64,000 nt of DNA. Origin: JAFGDI01 sp963662515 (GTDB lineage: Bacteria > Planctomycetota > Phycisphaerae > Sedimentisphaerales > SM23-30). The notes beneath the pieces are model-generated. The model did no database searches and was not told where the DNA came from. It worked only from the letters and a program-made list of their open reading frames with translations. Below are positions 1-9,200 of this stretch, piece after piece. Each line of letters starts with the position of its first letter. Position 1 is the stretch's first letter. The stretch is from contig OY759675.1 of assembly GCA_963662515.1 (NCBI GenBank), positions 3,906,001 to 3,970,000 on the forward strand, in the 5' to 3' direction. Position numbers and translations under genes: made by a program.

Positions 1-399
1 AACCTCCAGCCGACGACGCTGCCTCTCATTCCACTCTGATATCTGACTGACATATAAAGGCCGCGGACCTACCAGAGACATATCACCCAGCAACACATTC
101 AATAACTGCGGCAACTCATCTAAAGACAGTAAACGCAAGTATTTACCGATAGCAGTCAATCGAGGATCACTTCCATCCTGCGGCGAATTACCATAAGGAT
201 CACACTGACTTTTCATCGTACGAAACTTATACAACCTAAATGGCCGGCCCTCAAGACCGGCTCGCTCCTGGACAAAAAATACGCCTGAACCACTGCAAAA
301 CCTTATAAATAAAGATATTATAACAACTAACAGCAAAGCCGCCGGCATCGCCAATAATACCAAGATCACATCTGCTATCCGCTTTATCGTTCTGTACAT
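1..399 (-). CDS. Bacterial sugar transferase (undecaprenyl-phosphate glycosyl-1-phosphate transferase), partial
   Basis: Reading the minus strand from an ATG at 399 to the window edge gives 133 open codons. A basic N-terminus (MYRTIKRIADVIL) leads into a membrane segment at about residues 10-33. Then come family motifs: GVFFVQERAG, GRPFRLYKFRTM, the acidic LSLDELPQLLNVLLGDMSLV block and VGPRP. These match bacterial sugar transferases (PF02397), monotopic membrane enzymes that load the first sugar phosphate onto undecaprenyl phosphate in exopolysaccharide or O-antigen assembly. The visible part resembles the short PglC/WbaP-C-terminal type rather than long forms with extra membrane helices. 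The 3' end lies outside the window. The NusG-like gene diverges from it. Family call secure; the sugar is unknown. Confidence 0.88.
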   Translation of the reverse strand, partial: MYRTIKRIADVILVLLAMPAALLLVVIISLFIRFCSGSGVFFVQERAGLEGRPFRLYKFRTMKSQCDPYGNSPQDGSDPRLTAIGKYLRLLSLDELPQLLNVLLGDMSLVGPRPLYVSQISEWNERQRRRLEV

Positions 400-497
400 C
401 GTTTGCTTTACCTGATATCAAACCAAATTTCAAAACCAGACAATATTTCCTTTATTAACACATACTTAGATCAACACCACTCCCTGACCTCTTCTTG

Positions 498-526
498 TTG
501 ACTACCACTGCCAGAGCTGATATTAT
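498..526 (+). promoter_or_regulatory. Predicted sigma70-type promoter of the NusG-like gene
   Basis: TTGACT at 498-503 and TATTAT at 521-526 are separated by 17 bp. The predicted transcript start near 533 leaves a leader of about 180 nt before the start codon at 713. Seen by eye only. Confidence 0.5.
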
Positions 527-615
527 ATCTTATATATGCGCATAATAGCAGTTTTTTCTGTATTTACTCTATAGAATAACTATAATACGCGATTGATTCT
601 GACATAACAACTTAT

Positions 616-689
616 AATTACAAAAGTTAAAGAGGTCACCCACTTTCCCCATGATCTCTTAAGACTACTGAGTATATAACTTTGTAATT
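616..689 (+). promoter_or_regulatory. Nested stem-loop in the leader of the NusG-like gene
   Basis: Outer arms 616-628 (AATTACAAAAGTT) and 678-689 (AACTTTGTAATT) pair with one bulge. Inside, AAGAGGTCA (630-638) pairs with TGATCTCTT (652-660) with one G-T type mismatch. The structure ends just before the AAAGGA ribosome site at 695-700, so it could affect translation or transcript elongation. Confidence 0.45.
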
Positions 690-712
690 TTACGAAAGGA
701 ATTCTTAACACC

Positions 713-1267
713 ATGGTGTTAAAATTAGAGGAAAATCCAGCAGTATCATACCCTGATGACTGCCTGTACAGAGAACAATATCGCGGCCAATGGTGGGTTG
801 CACATACCAAAGCACGCAATGAAAAAGCTCTTGCATGGCAGTTATGTAAGATGGAAGTTCCTTATTACCTGCCACTTATAGAAAAAACTACCAAAAAGGG
901 CAAAAGAAAATTCAAATCTTTACTCCCCCTGTTCGGTGGATATCTCTTTTTCTGCGGCGATGACGAAGACAGATATAAAGCCTTAACTACCAACAGGATA
1001 GCAAACATAATCCTTGTCGCTGACCAGGTTATGCTTATCTCTCAGCTAAGAGCTGTTCACACCGCTCTGACCTGCGGCTCTGAGATCGACCCTTACCCAT
1101 CTGTAGTAGCCGGCAAACGATGCGTGGTCACCTCCGGTCCGCTTCGCGGCGTGGAAGGTATAGTAGAGAAAAAAGAGTCTGTTACAAAAATACTACTCAA
1201 AGTTGATATACTTGGCCAGTCGGCTGCTGTTACCATAGACCCGGCATTTCTGGAAGCGTTAGAGTAA
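713..1267 (+). CDS. NusG-family antiterminator paralogue (RfaH/UpxY/LoaP-like)
   Basis: A 184-residue protein. Residues about 26-115 form a NusG N-terminal domain (WWVAHTKARNEKALAWQL, then FKSLLPLFGGYLFF). About 128-180 is a KOW-type domain (AGKRCVVTSGPLRGVEGIVEKK). Such paralogues bind elongating RNA polymerase and promote read-through of long polysaccharide operons. It sits next to a sugar transferase, as in many capsule loci, and this supports a specialised role rather than housekeeping NusG. The start ATG at 713 follows AAAGGA at 695-700 with rather long spacing. A predicted promoter and a folded leader precede it. The family is clear; the target operon is inferred. Confidence 0.85.
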   Translation: MVLKLEENPAVSYPDDCLYREQYRGQWWVAHTKARNEKALAWQLCKMEVPYYLPLIEKTTKKGKRKFKSLLPLFGGYLFFCGDDEDRYKALTTNRIANIILVADQVMLISQLRAVHTALTCGSEIDPYPSVVAGKRCVVTSGPLRGVEGIVEKKESVTKILLKVDILGQSAAVTIDPAFLEALE

Positions 1268-1331
1268 CAACCATAAACGCCAATCAAATATAAATAATTG
1301 AAGATAAATGAGATAGAATTGACGGTGAAAA

Positions 1332-2072
1332 GTGACAGATGATAAAGACATAAAGGCGTGCGATAGCAATATCAATACCTGCAATTGCTGTTGCTCTGTA
1401 AATAACACCACAGGCAATAATTGTACTACTACCCCAACTGGTGAAGTCGCCTTACCAGCAACTCAGGTTGCATGGTGGCATATTCATCGACGGCTCTATG
1501 ACTGGGTAATGCATTGGGCACAAACACCTTATGGCTCCTGGGCCTTGTTCATTCTCTCCTTTGCCGAATCCTCATTTTTCCCTGTACCTCCAGATGTATT
1601 ACTGGCCCCGCTGACCTTAGGAGCGCGTCATAAGTGGCTGCGATTCTTCTTGTTATGTTCTCTGGCCAGTGTATTAGGCGGTATCTTTGGCTATTGCATA
1701 GGCTATTTCCTCTGGGACCAGATCGGTGAGTGGGCCTTTGCAAATCTGGCCTGGGCCAAACTAACCCCAGATAACTTCAATAAATTCAAAGAGTTATACG
1801 ACAAATATGATTTCTGGATAGTTTTCATCTGCGGCTTTACTCCACTACCTTATAAGGTATGTACCATAACGGCGGGCATAGCCGCGATCAACTTCCCGGC
1901 ATTCCTCATCGGGTCAACGATAAGCCGCTCGGCCAGATTTTTCATGGTCGCCGGTCTTTTTGCTGCCTTTGGGCCAACCATTAAACCCTTTATTGACAAG
2001 TATTTCAATCTTATCAGCATAGCTTTTGTAGCCCTGCTCATTGGCGGCTTTGCCCTCTTGAAGTACATCTGA
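1332..2072 (+). CDS. YqaA/DedA-type membrane protein with Cys-rich N-terminal extension
   Basis: A 246-residue protein with several membrane segments between about residues 65 and 246. It carries the SNARE-associated/DedA pattern: FAESSFFPVPPDVLLAPL, a CGFTPLPYKVCTI block, and glycine-rich helices typical of the small YqaA subfamily. DedA relatives are linked to lipid (undecaprenyl phosphate or phosphatidylethanolamine) flipping; that role is inferred here. The first about 45 residues, from a GTG start at 1332, are unusual: Cys-, Asn- and Thr-rich (NTCNCCCSVNNTTGNNC). No ATG in this frame precedes the membrane part before M at about 1509, and that start would lose the first conserved residues. 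The gene follows the NusG-like gene by 64 bp and ends at a terminator. Confidence 0.75.
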   Translation: MTDDKDIKACDSNINTCNCCCSVNNTTGNNCTTTPTGEVALPATQVAWWHIHRRLYDWVMHWAQTPYGSWALFILSFAESSFFPVPPDVLLAPLTLGARHKWLRFFLLCSLASVLGGIFGYCIGYFLWDQIGEWAFANLAWAKLTPDNFNKFKELYDKYDFWIVFICGFTPLPYKVCTITAGIAAINFPAFLIGSTISRSARFFMVAGLFAAFGPTIKPFIDKYFNLISIAFVALLIGGFALLKYI

Positions 2073-2084
2073 TCTGAAACAAAA

Positions 2085-2118
2085 AAAGCTCTGACCGATG
2101 CAAACGGGTCAGAGCTTT
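2085..2118. terminator. Bidirectional Rho-independent terminator
   Basis: AAAGCTCTGACC (2085-2096) pairs perfectly with GGTCAGAGCTTT (2107-2118), with A-rich sequence on one side and T-rich on the other. It lies between the convergent YqaA-like and SecA-like genes. Confidence 0.8.
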
Positions 2119-2181
2119 ATATTTTATAACGGAAATCTGCAAAACACCCTGAACTCTCTCAAGTAGTTGCAGAGCAAAGAC

Positions 2182-4092
2182 TTACTGAATATCCATCCAG
2201 TCTTCCCACAGGCCTTCTTCCCGCATTTTCTCACGATGCTTTTCGTATTTGAACAATCTCTTTCTCTGCTTGCTCATATCACGGTCAAGTTTAGCCTGCA
2301 CCTTTTCAAATATCCTGATCGAGGCGGGAGTTCCCAATGGTTCATTGCGTCTGTCGCGACTTTTCATTCTCATACGCGTGATCTTTTTAAGGTCAGCATA
2401 TCGTAACACATCGTCTTTTAAGGAGATATAGTATTGGCAATCGCCAGGGTCGCCCTGCCTGCCCACCCGGCCGATAAGCTGCCAGTCGAGCCGTCGGAAA
2501 AACTGCCTGTCGGTACTGAGCAGGAACATACCCCCAATCTCAGCTACTCCTGGGCCCAGCTTAATATCAACACCACGACCGGCCATATTAGTGATAATAG
2601 TGATCCTGCCCTTTTCGCCAGCCAGGGCGATGATCTCCGCCTCGCGTGTGTGATTTTTGGCATTAAGTATTTCATGTTTAATATTGAGCCCATCCAGAAG
2701 CGAGCCAATATATTCAGATTCCTTAACTGACGCAGTACCAATGAGTAATGGCCGTCCTTCATTATGTATCCGAATAATGTCTTCGATCAGTGCAGTATGC
2801 TTAGCCTCAAGATGCCGATATACCTTGTCAGGGTGTACCACGCTCTTTCTGGGTTTATTTGGTGGAATCTGAATAATTCTGAGCCCATAAACACTTTTGA
2901 ACTCCCCGGCGTTGATCATAGCCGTACCGGTCATACCCGCGAGTTTCTTATATCTTCTGAAAAAAGCCTGATATGTCGTTTTAGCCGTCCCTCTGATCTC
3001 ACCTGAGGGTATAATGCCGTTGGAGATCTCGATCGCCTGATGAATACCATCGGGGAGCTGTCTGCCGGGCATCATTCTGCCGGTGTTTTCATCGATAAGA
3101 ACGATCTTATTTTCTCTTACTACGAAATGCTGGTCTTTTTTATATATATGTCTGGCGGCCAGGGCGCAGGTAACATATCTTTCCCAGCGGTGTCCGGTGG
3201 GCAGGAGCCTGAGTGCATTGCCGGCCCTGGCCCGCGATGCGGATTTACCTTCATCTTTCAACTCGACACTTCTGTCATCATGCATAAGACGGAAATGCTT
3301 GCCCCGCACTAACTGACCGGCGACAAGGTCCGCTCTTTTATAAAGTTCCAGTTGAGGCGAGACCCCAACATCACCGCCAATAGAAAGCGGACTGCGTGCC
3401 TGGTCAATAAGTACGCTATCGACCTCATCAATAATAGCGAAATCAAAAGGCACATTAAGTTTATTGCCATGATCCGGCCTTAAAATAGCATCGGCATCGC
3501 CCATGCGTTTCTGCCTGATAGGCTCTCGCAAACTGTCGAAGACTATTTCCTTACTGGTAGCATAGACGACATCGTTTTTATATGCCTGAGCGCGTTGCAT
3601 TTGGTTCTGTCCCGGCACAATAAGCCCAACCGAAAGCCCCAGCCCTTGTAAAAGCGGAGCCATCCACTGGGCATCGCGAGCAGCGAGATATTCATTAGAG
3701 GTAACTATATGAACCGAACTGCCAAGATTATTGAGGTTATAAAGAAATGCCGCCAGAGGAGCCATAAGGGTTTTACCCTCGCCGGTGTGCATTTCGGCGA
3801 TGCAGCCTTCATAGAGTGCCAGGGCACCGACCAACTGAACATCATAATGACGCATATTCATCCGTCGAACAGATACTTCGCGACCCAGGGCCAGAGCTTC
3901 GGGCAGAAGCGGGGTAAGGTCCGGCTGAGCATGAGCACGAGTATGCAGATCATCGATCCGCTGAGTCAGCTCATCTTCAGAGAGCTTTTGCATTTCCGGC
4001 TCAAGCCCGCCAGCGAGCTTAACCAGCCGATGATAATGCCTGATCTTATATTTTTGCCACGGCTTCTGATATAATTTATATAAATAATCCAT
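2182..4092 (-). CDS. Short, divergent SecA-like ATPase
   Basis: A 636-residue protein with a SecA DEAD motor: Walker A MHTGEGKT (101-108), TSNEYLAARD, IIDEVDSVLID (about 220-230), MTGTA (387-391), TNMAGRGVDI and IGRVGRQGDPGD near 535. A region corresponding to the preprotein cross-linking part lies between the two motor halves. The chain stops about 90 residues after the GRQGDPGD motif. The helical scaffold is shortened, and the wing domain and the C-terminal zinc/SecB-binding tail are absent; housekeeping SecA is usually about 850-1000 residues. It is most likely an accessory SecA paralogue acting with SecYEG or a special substrate set. The neighbouring gene cluster encodes secreted PEP-CTERM proteins. 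Housekeeping secA should lie elsewhere in the genome (inference). Confidence 0.82.
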   Translation of the reverse strand: MDYLYKLYQKPWQKYKIRHYHRLVKLAGGLEPEMQKLSEDELTQRIDDLHTRAHAQPDLTPLLPEALALGREVSVRRMNMRHYDVQLVGALALYEGCIAEMHTGEGKTLMAPLAAFLYNLNNLGSSVHIVTSNEYLAARDAQWMAPLLQGLGLSVGLIVPGQNQMQRAQAYKNDVVYATSKEIVFDSLREPIRQKRMGDADAILRPDHGNKLNVPFDFAIIDEVDSVLIDQARSPLSIGGDVGVSPQLELYKRADLVAGQLVRGKHFRLMHDDRSVELKDEGKSASRARAGNALRLLPTGHRWERYVTCALAARHIYKKDQHFVVRENKIVLIDENTGRMMPGRQLPDGIHQAIEISNGIIPSGEIRGTAKTTYQAFFRRYKKLAGMTGTAMINAGEFKSVYGLRIIQIPPNKPRKSVVHPDKVYRHLEAKHTALIEDIIRIHNEGRPLLIGTASVKESEYIGSLLDGLNIKHEILNAKNHTREAEIIALAGEKGRITIITNMAGRGVDIKLGPGVAEIGGMFLLSTDRQFFRRLDWQLIGRVGRQGDPGDCQYYISLKDDVLRYADLKKITRMRMKSRDRRNEPLGTPASIRIFEKVQAKLDRDMSKQRKRLFKYEKHREKMREEGLWEDWMDIQ

Positions 4093-4138
4093 AAGGTGCT
4101 ATTATGGCAGAATTTCGGTTAAAATCAATATAAAAGAA

Positions 4139-4161
4139 AAGCCGGGTTTTTGGCCCGGCTT
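4139..4161 (-). terminator. Terminator of the first PEP-CTERM gene
   Basis: AAGCCGGG (4139-4146) pairs with CCCGGCTT (4154-4161); on the minus strand it is followed by a T-rich run. It lies just past the stop codon of the gene at 4179-4805. Confidence 0.8.
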
Positions 4162-4178
4162 GTGGTTATTATTTTGTT

Positions 4179-4805
4179 TTATCTGCGGCGTTTTAGGAAA
4201 ATACCGCCCAGACCAAGCAGAAGCATTGAAGCTGGTTCGGGAATGATTTTGACATTATCGAAAACTGGCTCAAGACCGTTGATATTAATAAAGTTTATTT
4301 CAAACGGCGTACCATCAAGCCAGTTACCATACAATATCTTTGGGATATTATTCTCATAAGCCAGACGGTAGTCTTTCTGACATACTATTGTGATGTGAGG
4401 ATTATCATTGACTACTTGGTAGCTGGAAATATTATTTATCTGTCCGCCTGTAAGTAAGGCTGTTGCATTCTTTTTCATAGCAATTATATTCGTTGCACCA
4501 CCGGAAAAATTAAGCGTGCTTGAATTAGTTAAAAGAATCGACCAGACACCCTTGTCGAAACTACTACTAGCTGGTGTGGAGGTTGATTCAACAATTAGCT
4601 TACTGTAATCTTTAGCCTCAATACTATATGCCCCACCATTACCCGAAACAGTCAAAACGCTATTTTCGGTTAAAATTATATCTTCAGCATATTCGCCATT
4701 AGTTAAATAACCATCAAGAGCATAACCAAATGGGTCATATTCAATAATTGCTCCCAAAGACAGGTTTGCCAGTAGCAGACACAAAACAAATATTCGGTTT
4801 AACAT
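4179..4805 (-). CDS. PEP-CTERM sorting-domain protein, copy 1
   Basis: A 208-residue secreted protein with an N-terminal signal peptide (about 1-18, ending SLGA). The middle is beta-rich with repeated 'LNFSGGATNII' and 'TALLTGGQIN' segments. The C-terminal sorting signal reads IIPEPASMLLLGLGGIFLKRRR: PEP motif, hydrophobic helix, basic end. Such proteins are processed by an exosortase and usually end up in the envelope or exopolysaccharide matrix (family knowledge). No exosortase is in the window. It is closely alignable over its whole length with the 5616-6236 gene, and both have the same hairpin upstream and a terminator downstream, so the two are tandem duplicates. Confidence 0.88.
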   Translation of the reverse strand: MLNRIFVLCLLLANLSLGAIIEYDPFGYALDGYLTNGEYAEDIILTENSVLTVSGNGGAYSIEAKDYSKLIVESTSTPASSSFDKGVWSILLTNSSTLNFSGGATNIIAMKKNATALLTGGQINNISSYQVVNDNPHITIVCQKDYRLAYENNIPKILYGNWLDGTPFEINFININGLEPVFDNVKIIPEPASMLLLGLGGIFLKRRR

Positions 4806-4826
4806 AAATTCACCTTTATTATATAT

Positions 4827-4866
4827 AATAACCTGCCGTCATTATAACAAATAACGGCAGGTTATT
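4827..4866. repeat. 13-bp intergenic hairpin, copy 1
   Basis: AATAACCTGCCGT (4827-4839) pairs perfectly with ACGGCAGGTTATT (4854-4866). It stands between the truncated adhesin tail and PEP-CTERM copy 1. The same stem core, ACCTGCCGT, recurs at 6257-6288 in the equivalent position of the other duplicate. It is probably a processing or attenuating hairpin within the two-gene unit. Confidence 0.75.
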
Positions 4867-4879
4867 TTACTGTAAATAG

Positions 4880-5512
4880 TTATTCTTGAAGTGTTTTTTG
4901 CACATCAGCCAGGATTTCATCAAAGAAATCCATTAAATCAGTTAAATCCTCGCTATCTTCACATTCGGATTTGGCTTGTTCAGCAATCATCAATTTTAAT
5001 TCCTGAATATCTTTAACAAATAACGCAAGTTCTGAATTAGACATCTCAGAATATGGATTTGGCACTTCCTCAACTGGCATTGGTTCTTCAAGTAATATTT
5101 TAGTTGAAACCCTTGCCAGTGTTGAAACATTTGCCTCACTGGTATTTGCTTTTGCAACACCATCAGACGACAGACTAAGATTTTCTGTCATCGTATCCAT
5201 CCCGGATACGGCTGACTGACTGGGTTCAAGCCTGCATGCCTGCCACAGCCAGTGATCTTCCAGAAAGACTTGTAAGTCAGCAATATCTATAAAATACTGA
5301 CTTGTTCCAGTATTATCCAGATTGCAGGCAGGATTCCAGCCAGCATAATCATTAGGGTCGTAATAGTTAGGGTCATGATTAATTGATGGGTCGTCGGGAT
5401 TCTGTTGCAGCCATGCCTTGGCAAAAGGCTGGAATTCTTTCATATTAACCAGACCAACGGCGACAGTTTCAACTGCAAAGATTGTTATTAAACCACAGAG
5501 CACACCGAGCAC
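4880..5512 (-). pseudogene. 5'-truncated copy of the secreted beta-helix/dockerin protein (tail only)
   Basis: The 210-codon frame aligns with the last about 220 residues of the 1007-residue protein at 6298-9321. Both share GLVNM(K/D)EF, a W-L helix, CNL..TG.S.Y.IDIADL, WLWQAC, (Y)(S/A)EMSN(S/A)ELA and FF(D)(E/D)IL. The copy has no signal peptide of its own. Its only early start is a GTG (5512) inside a CACAGAG-type simple repeat, and an in-frame stop lies at about 5543. I read it as a remnant of a larger gene whose 5' part was lost during or after duplication. A short expressed protein starting at an internal ATG (AATATGAAAGAATTC, near residue 24) cannot be excluded. Confidence 0.6.
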
Positions 5513-5521
5513 ACAGAGAAA
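5492..5521. repeat. CACAGAG-type simple repeat at a truncation junction
   Basis: The plus strand here reads ACCACAGAGCACACCGAGC followed by ACACAGAGAAA, built of CACAGAG/CACACCGAG units. The homology of the truncated adhesin tail to its full-length paralogue begins just beyond it, so the element marks the breakpoint. Confidence 0.45.
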
Positions 5522-5566
5522 ATATAAGAGTTTTTGCGAGGATTAAAGGATAAGAGGATATAAAAA

Positions 5567-5589
5567 AAGCCGGAGGTTTTATCCGGCTT
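5567..5589 (-). terminator. Terminator of the second PEP-CTERM gene
   Basis: AAGCCGGA (5567-5574) pairs with TCCGGCTT (5582-5589); the minus-strand transcript continues into a run of T. Equivalent in position to 4139-4161. Confidence 0.8.
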
Positions 5590-5615
5590 GGGGTTGTTGG
5601 TTTGTCAGTTTGTTC

Positions 5616-6236
5616 TTATCTGCGGCGTTTGTTTATCAGCATACCGCCCAGACCAAGAAGAAGCATTGAAGCTGGTTCGGGAATGATTCTGATATTATCG
5701 AAAACAGGAGGGAAATCTGAATCGTTAATGAAACTTATCTCAAATGGCGTTCCATCATGCCATTTACCATACAATATTTTAGGAATATTATTTTGATAAG
5801 CCAGCGACCAGCCTTTCTGACAATCTATTACTATGTGAGGGCCACCGGTAACAGTCTGCAAACTCGATATCATATTTATCTGACCTCCTGTCAGTAAGGC
5901 TGTTGCATTTCGTTTCATAGTAATAATATTTGTTGCCCCGCCAGAAAAGTTAAGCATGCTTAAATCATTCATATAAATCGACCAGACACCTTTCGTCGTA
6001 CTGTTCAAAGGTAAAGAAGTTGATGATATTTCTAGACGGGTGGTATCAATCATTGTAATACGATTTGCCCCACCACCATTGACAGTCAGAATTGAAGACT
6101 CGTCAATTTCTACTGACACGCCATATTCTCCTGCTGTCAATGCTCCATCATTGGTATAACCCCTCGCATCATAATAACCGGCTTGTGCTATTGAAACAAA
6201 TATCAACGCTATAAAAACATTTATAATTATCTTCAT
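5616..6236 (-). CDS. PEP-CTERM sorting-domain protein, copy 2
   Basis: A 206-residue secreted protein with a signal peptide at about residues 1-19 (ending AQAG). The beta-rich body carries LNFSGGATNII and NATALLTGGQIN, then PKILYG.W.DGTPFEI. The sorting signal starts IIPEPASMLLLGLGG and ends NKRRR. It aligns along its whole length with the 4179-4805 protein. It lies 61 bp downstream of the large secreted protein in the same direction, with the hairpin at 6257-6288 between them, so the two probably share a transcript. Destination in the cell envelope or matrix is family knowledge; the function of the body is unknown. Confidence 0.88.
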   Translation of the reverse strand: MKIIINVFIALIFVSIAQAGYYDARGYTNDGALTAGEYGVSVEIDESSILTVNGGGANRITMIDTTRLEISSTSLPLNSTTKGVWSIYMNDLSMLNFSGGATNIITMKRNATALLTGGQINMISSLQTVTGGPHIVIDCQKGWSLAYQNNIPKILYGKWHDGTPFEISFINDSDFPPVFDNIRIIPEPASMLLLGLGGMLINKRRR

Positions 6237-6256
6237 ACAATCTCCTTTAATTTAAT

Positions 6257-6288
6257 ACCTGCCGTCATTATACCAAATGACGGCAGGT
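6257..6288. repeat. 13-bp intergenic hairpin, copy 2
   Basis: ACCTGCCGTCATT (6257-6269) pairs perfectly with AATGACGGCAGGT (6276-6288), loop 6 nt. It is the counterpart of 4827-4866 and shows that the intergenic spacer was duplicated along with the genes. Confidence 0.75.
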
Positions 6289-6297
6289 TATTATAAA

Positions 6298-9200
6298 CTA
6301 TTCTTCTTGTTCGGTTAGATAATCCTTTACTTCTAGTAGAATGTCGTCAAAGAACTCCTGAATATTCGCTATATCTTCGCTATTTTCACCGACTGTTTCC
6401 GCCAGTTGCACCATTGCTTTCAATTCATTTATATCCCTGACAAACTGAGCCAGCTCGGCATTGCTCATTTCGGCATAAGGGCTGATTTCTTCCACATTAG
6501 CCACCTCCAGAGCAACTTCATCCTGTACAAACTCTGTCGTTGAAAGCGTGCGGGCACAAGCTGACATATCTAATGACTGTTCAAACGAATCATTAGTCAT
6601 GACCGCAGTCTCAAAAGATTCAGGACTTGCCATCATGGTCATCGCTTCTGCTGGCAATGGTTCAGATAATACTTTCCAGCATGCCTGCCAAAGCCAGTTG
6701 CCCTCTGCAACAAACATTTCCAGATCGGCTATGTCTATGGCATATCGACTATTGCCGGTTGAAGCAAGATTACATCTGGAACTCCACGCCAGAGCAGCCC
6801 GGGCCGGGCCAAGTATAGGATGTACATAATCCGGATTCAGCATATTTGGGTCAGCAACCCATGCCGGGTCGTTAGGGTCATGACCAAGCCACGACTGTGA
6901 AAACAATCCGAACTCATCCATATTTACCAAACCATCGGCGTTAAAATCCAGACTATTGGCGAAGTCTTCTGGCAAATAGTCGCCACTGCAAGAATGTAAT
7001 TCATCAGCACCTATCTCAACGCCATCGCCATCTAATCTTTCTTCTGCGTCATAATCAGTCTGACCAGAATAATCCAGATAAGGGCTGCCAAGGTCTATCA
7101 GCGGACTGGATGCAGATAAATGGTAATTTTCCGGATTAGGCGCACCATTAGGGTCTGCCGGGTAGGCGAACATCGGAGCAGCGGCAATATTATTGTTTAT
7201 GCCTGTACTGCCGTAAATACAGCAGTAATCCGCTGCCCTTTCCGTAATGCCAGTTAGTTGCTCACCGGTTGCACTGCTCCTATTATTATAATACAAAATG
7301 CAATTCTTTATTTCAATAAAGTCATTAGGGTCTCCAACTGCATTTTGATTTTCATAATACACACCAGCGCCTTTGTTATTTGCGATAGTATTGTTATACA
7401 AAACAGGCATAGAGTATGAATCATAAATATAAATACCTTCATTACCTTGCTGTTTCATATCACTTTCAGAGATAATAGAATTTTTAACAGTTGGGGTTGA
7501 ATTAACACAATTTATACCATATCCGCCGCTTCTCATCACCCACGAGTTCATAACATCAAGCGTAAAGCCCGTTCCGCTGTGATAAATACCATCAGACAAG
7601 TTTTCCTGTATCTTGGAGCGTTCAATTGTAACATTGCCATTGGTAGCATATACACCATAGCCCTTGCCGTCTCTTATTGTACAGTTTTTCACTGTAAAGT
7701 TTACGGTATTGCCATAAATGTTATTGTCAAAGCCTTTTTCCACTGTCACACCGTCAAGCAGCGAATCATGGCCCATCTTCACAACGGTATCAACAAAGAT
7801 TCCATCTTCCAGCCTGCCTATCAGAGCCGCCTCATAAACCTGCGGATTTCTTAAACTAAAGTCACAGCCGCCGGTGGGGAAGCCGCCGTAAATCTGTGTA
7901 CCATCCGGCAAAACAAAGCTGTCGCTTTCAGAATCACCGGGGAAATAATTGCCGCTGGCTATATAAATCGTGAACGGACCGCCACAGGCAGAGTTCTTCG
8001 CCTGATACAGTGCCTTACTCAGGCCATCGGTCCCGCTGAAAGCGTTCTGCCAGCTCAAGCCATTGCAAATTCCAGTGGCGTACTGGTCAACGAAGATTAT
8101 TCCATTTTCCGCCGGGCAGCAGACCGGTGTGTCTTTGCTAACCAGATATCTTACCTCCGAACAGATTATCGCACTGGGGTTATTTGGCTCGTTGGGGTCC
8201 TGATAACAATAATCCCCTGTCAGTACCGCTTCATTATGCAAAGCCATTCCCGGCACAGCATTATCATTAACTACAACCCGCAGCGTCACGCAGCCGAAAT
8301 CATCCGGATATAGCGTCCCCAATTCGTTCTGGCCAGCAGACCACTCATATGTATGCAAACCCGGGTCATAAGCCGGGTCCGGCTGATACGGCTCCATATT
8401 CTCATCGATCGCCCACTCGCCTTCGGGATAAGTAACCCCAACAGGCAGATAATCAATTATCCGGGCATTGGTAATAGTCATGCCCGAAGTATTATCATAA
8501 CAGATGGTATAGGTAAGCTCCTGCTGCGGGCAGACAGTCTCACCCTCAGCGAGATCATCATCTTTGGTAAAAGTAAAGCCCCGCGGATTGAACGGAGCTG
8601 CCAGCGTAATGACAAATTCTCCCTCACTTCCGCCCAGCTCGAGCGGCTCAAAGCCATTGCCCCATGCTGTAAAATAATTATGATATGACACGCTCCAACC
8701 TGATAATAATGCCGGTGTCAGATCAGCAAAGATACCGCTGGCCTCGCCCTGCGGGGTAATACTCTTTATAGTTTCTCCGGTACTGCTATTGCCGGTAACA
8801 CCCCAGCTTTCGGGCAGCCAGGCGAAATCGCTCATTGAATCGGTAAAGGCCACCATGCCCATACCGCTGCCTTCGAGAACATATCTGATCGTCTCTTCAA
8901 ATATCACATTACCGGCAGCAGGTTCATGAGGCACATGATAATCAGCATCATGTCCGGTAAGAATTACCCGACCGGTAATACCCTCTTCCAGCACGCCGGG
9001 CAATAGCCCGTTCATCGTGGCCAGATTTCCGGTATTCCAGCCAACTATCAGAATATCATGCGTTGCCAGATCCAGCGAGGTCACTGGGTTATTAACCGAA
9101 CGAGCCGTATAGCTAAGACCATAAAAAGTCATCGCTGCTGTCAGATCACTATTATCAGTTGTATAGATCAGAAATGATTTGCTGGTATCAAAAGGAACCG

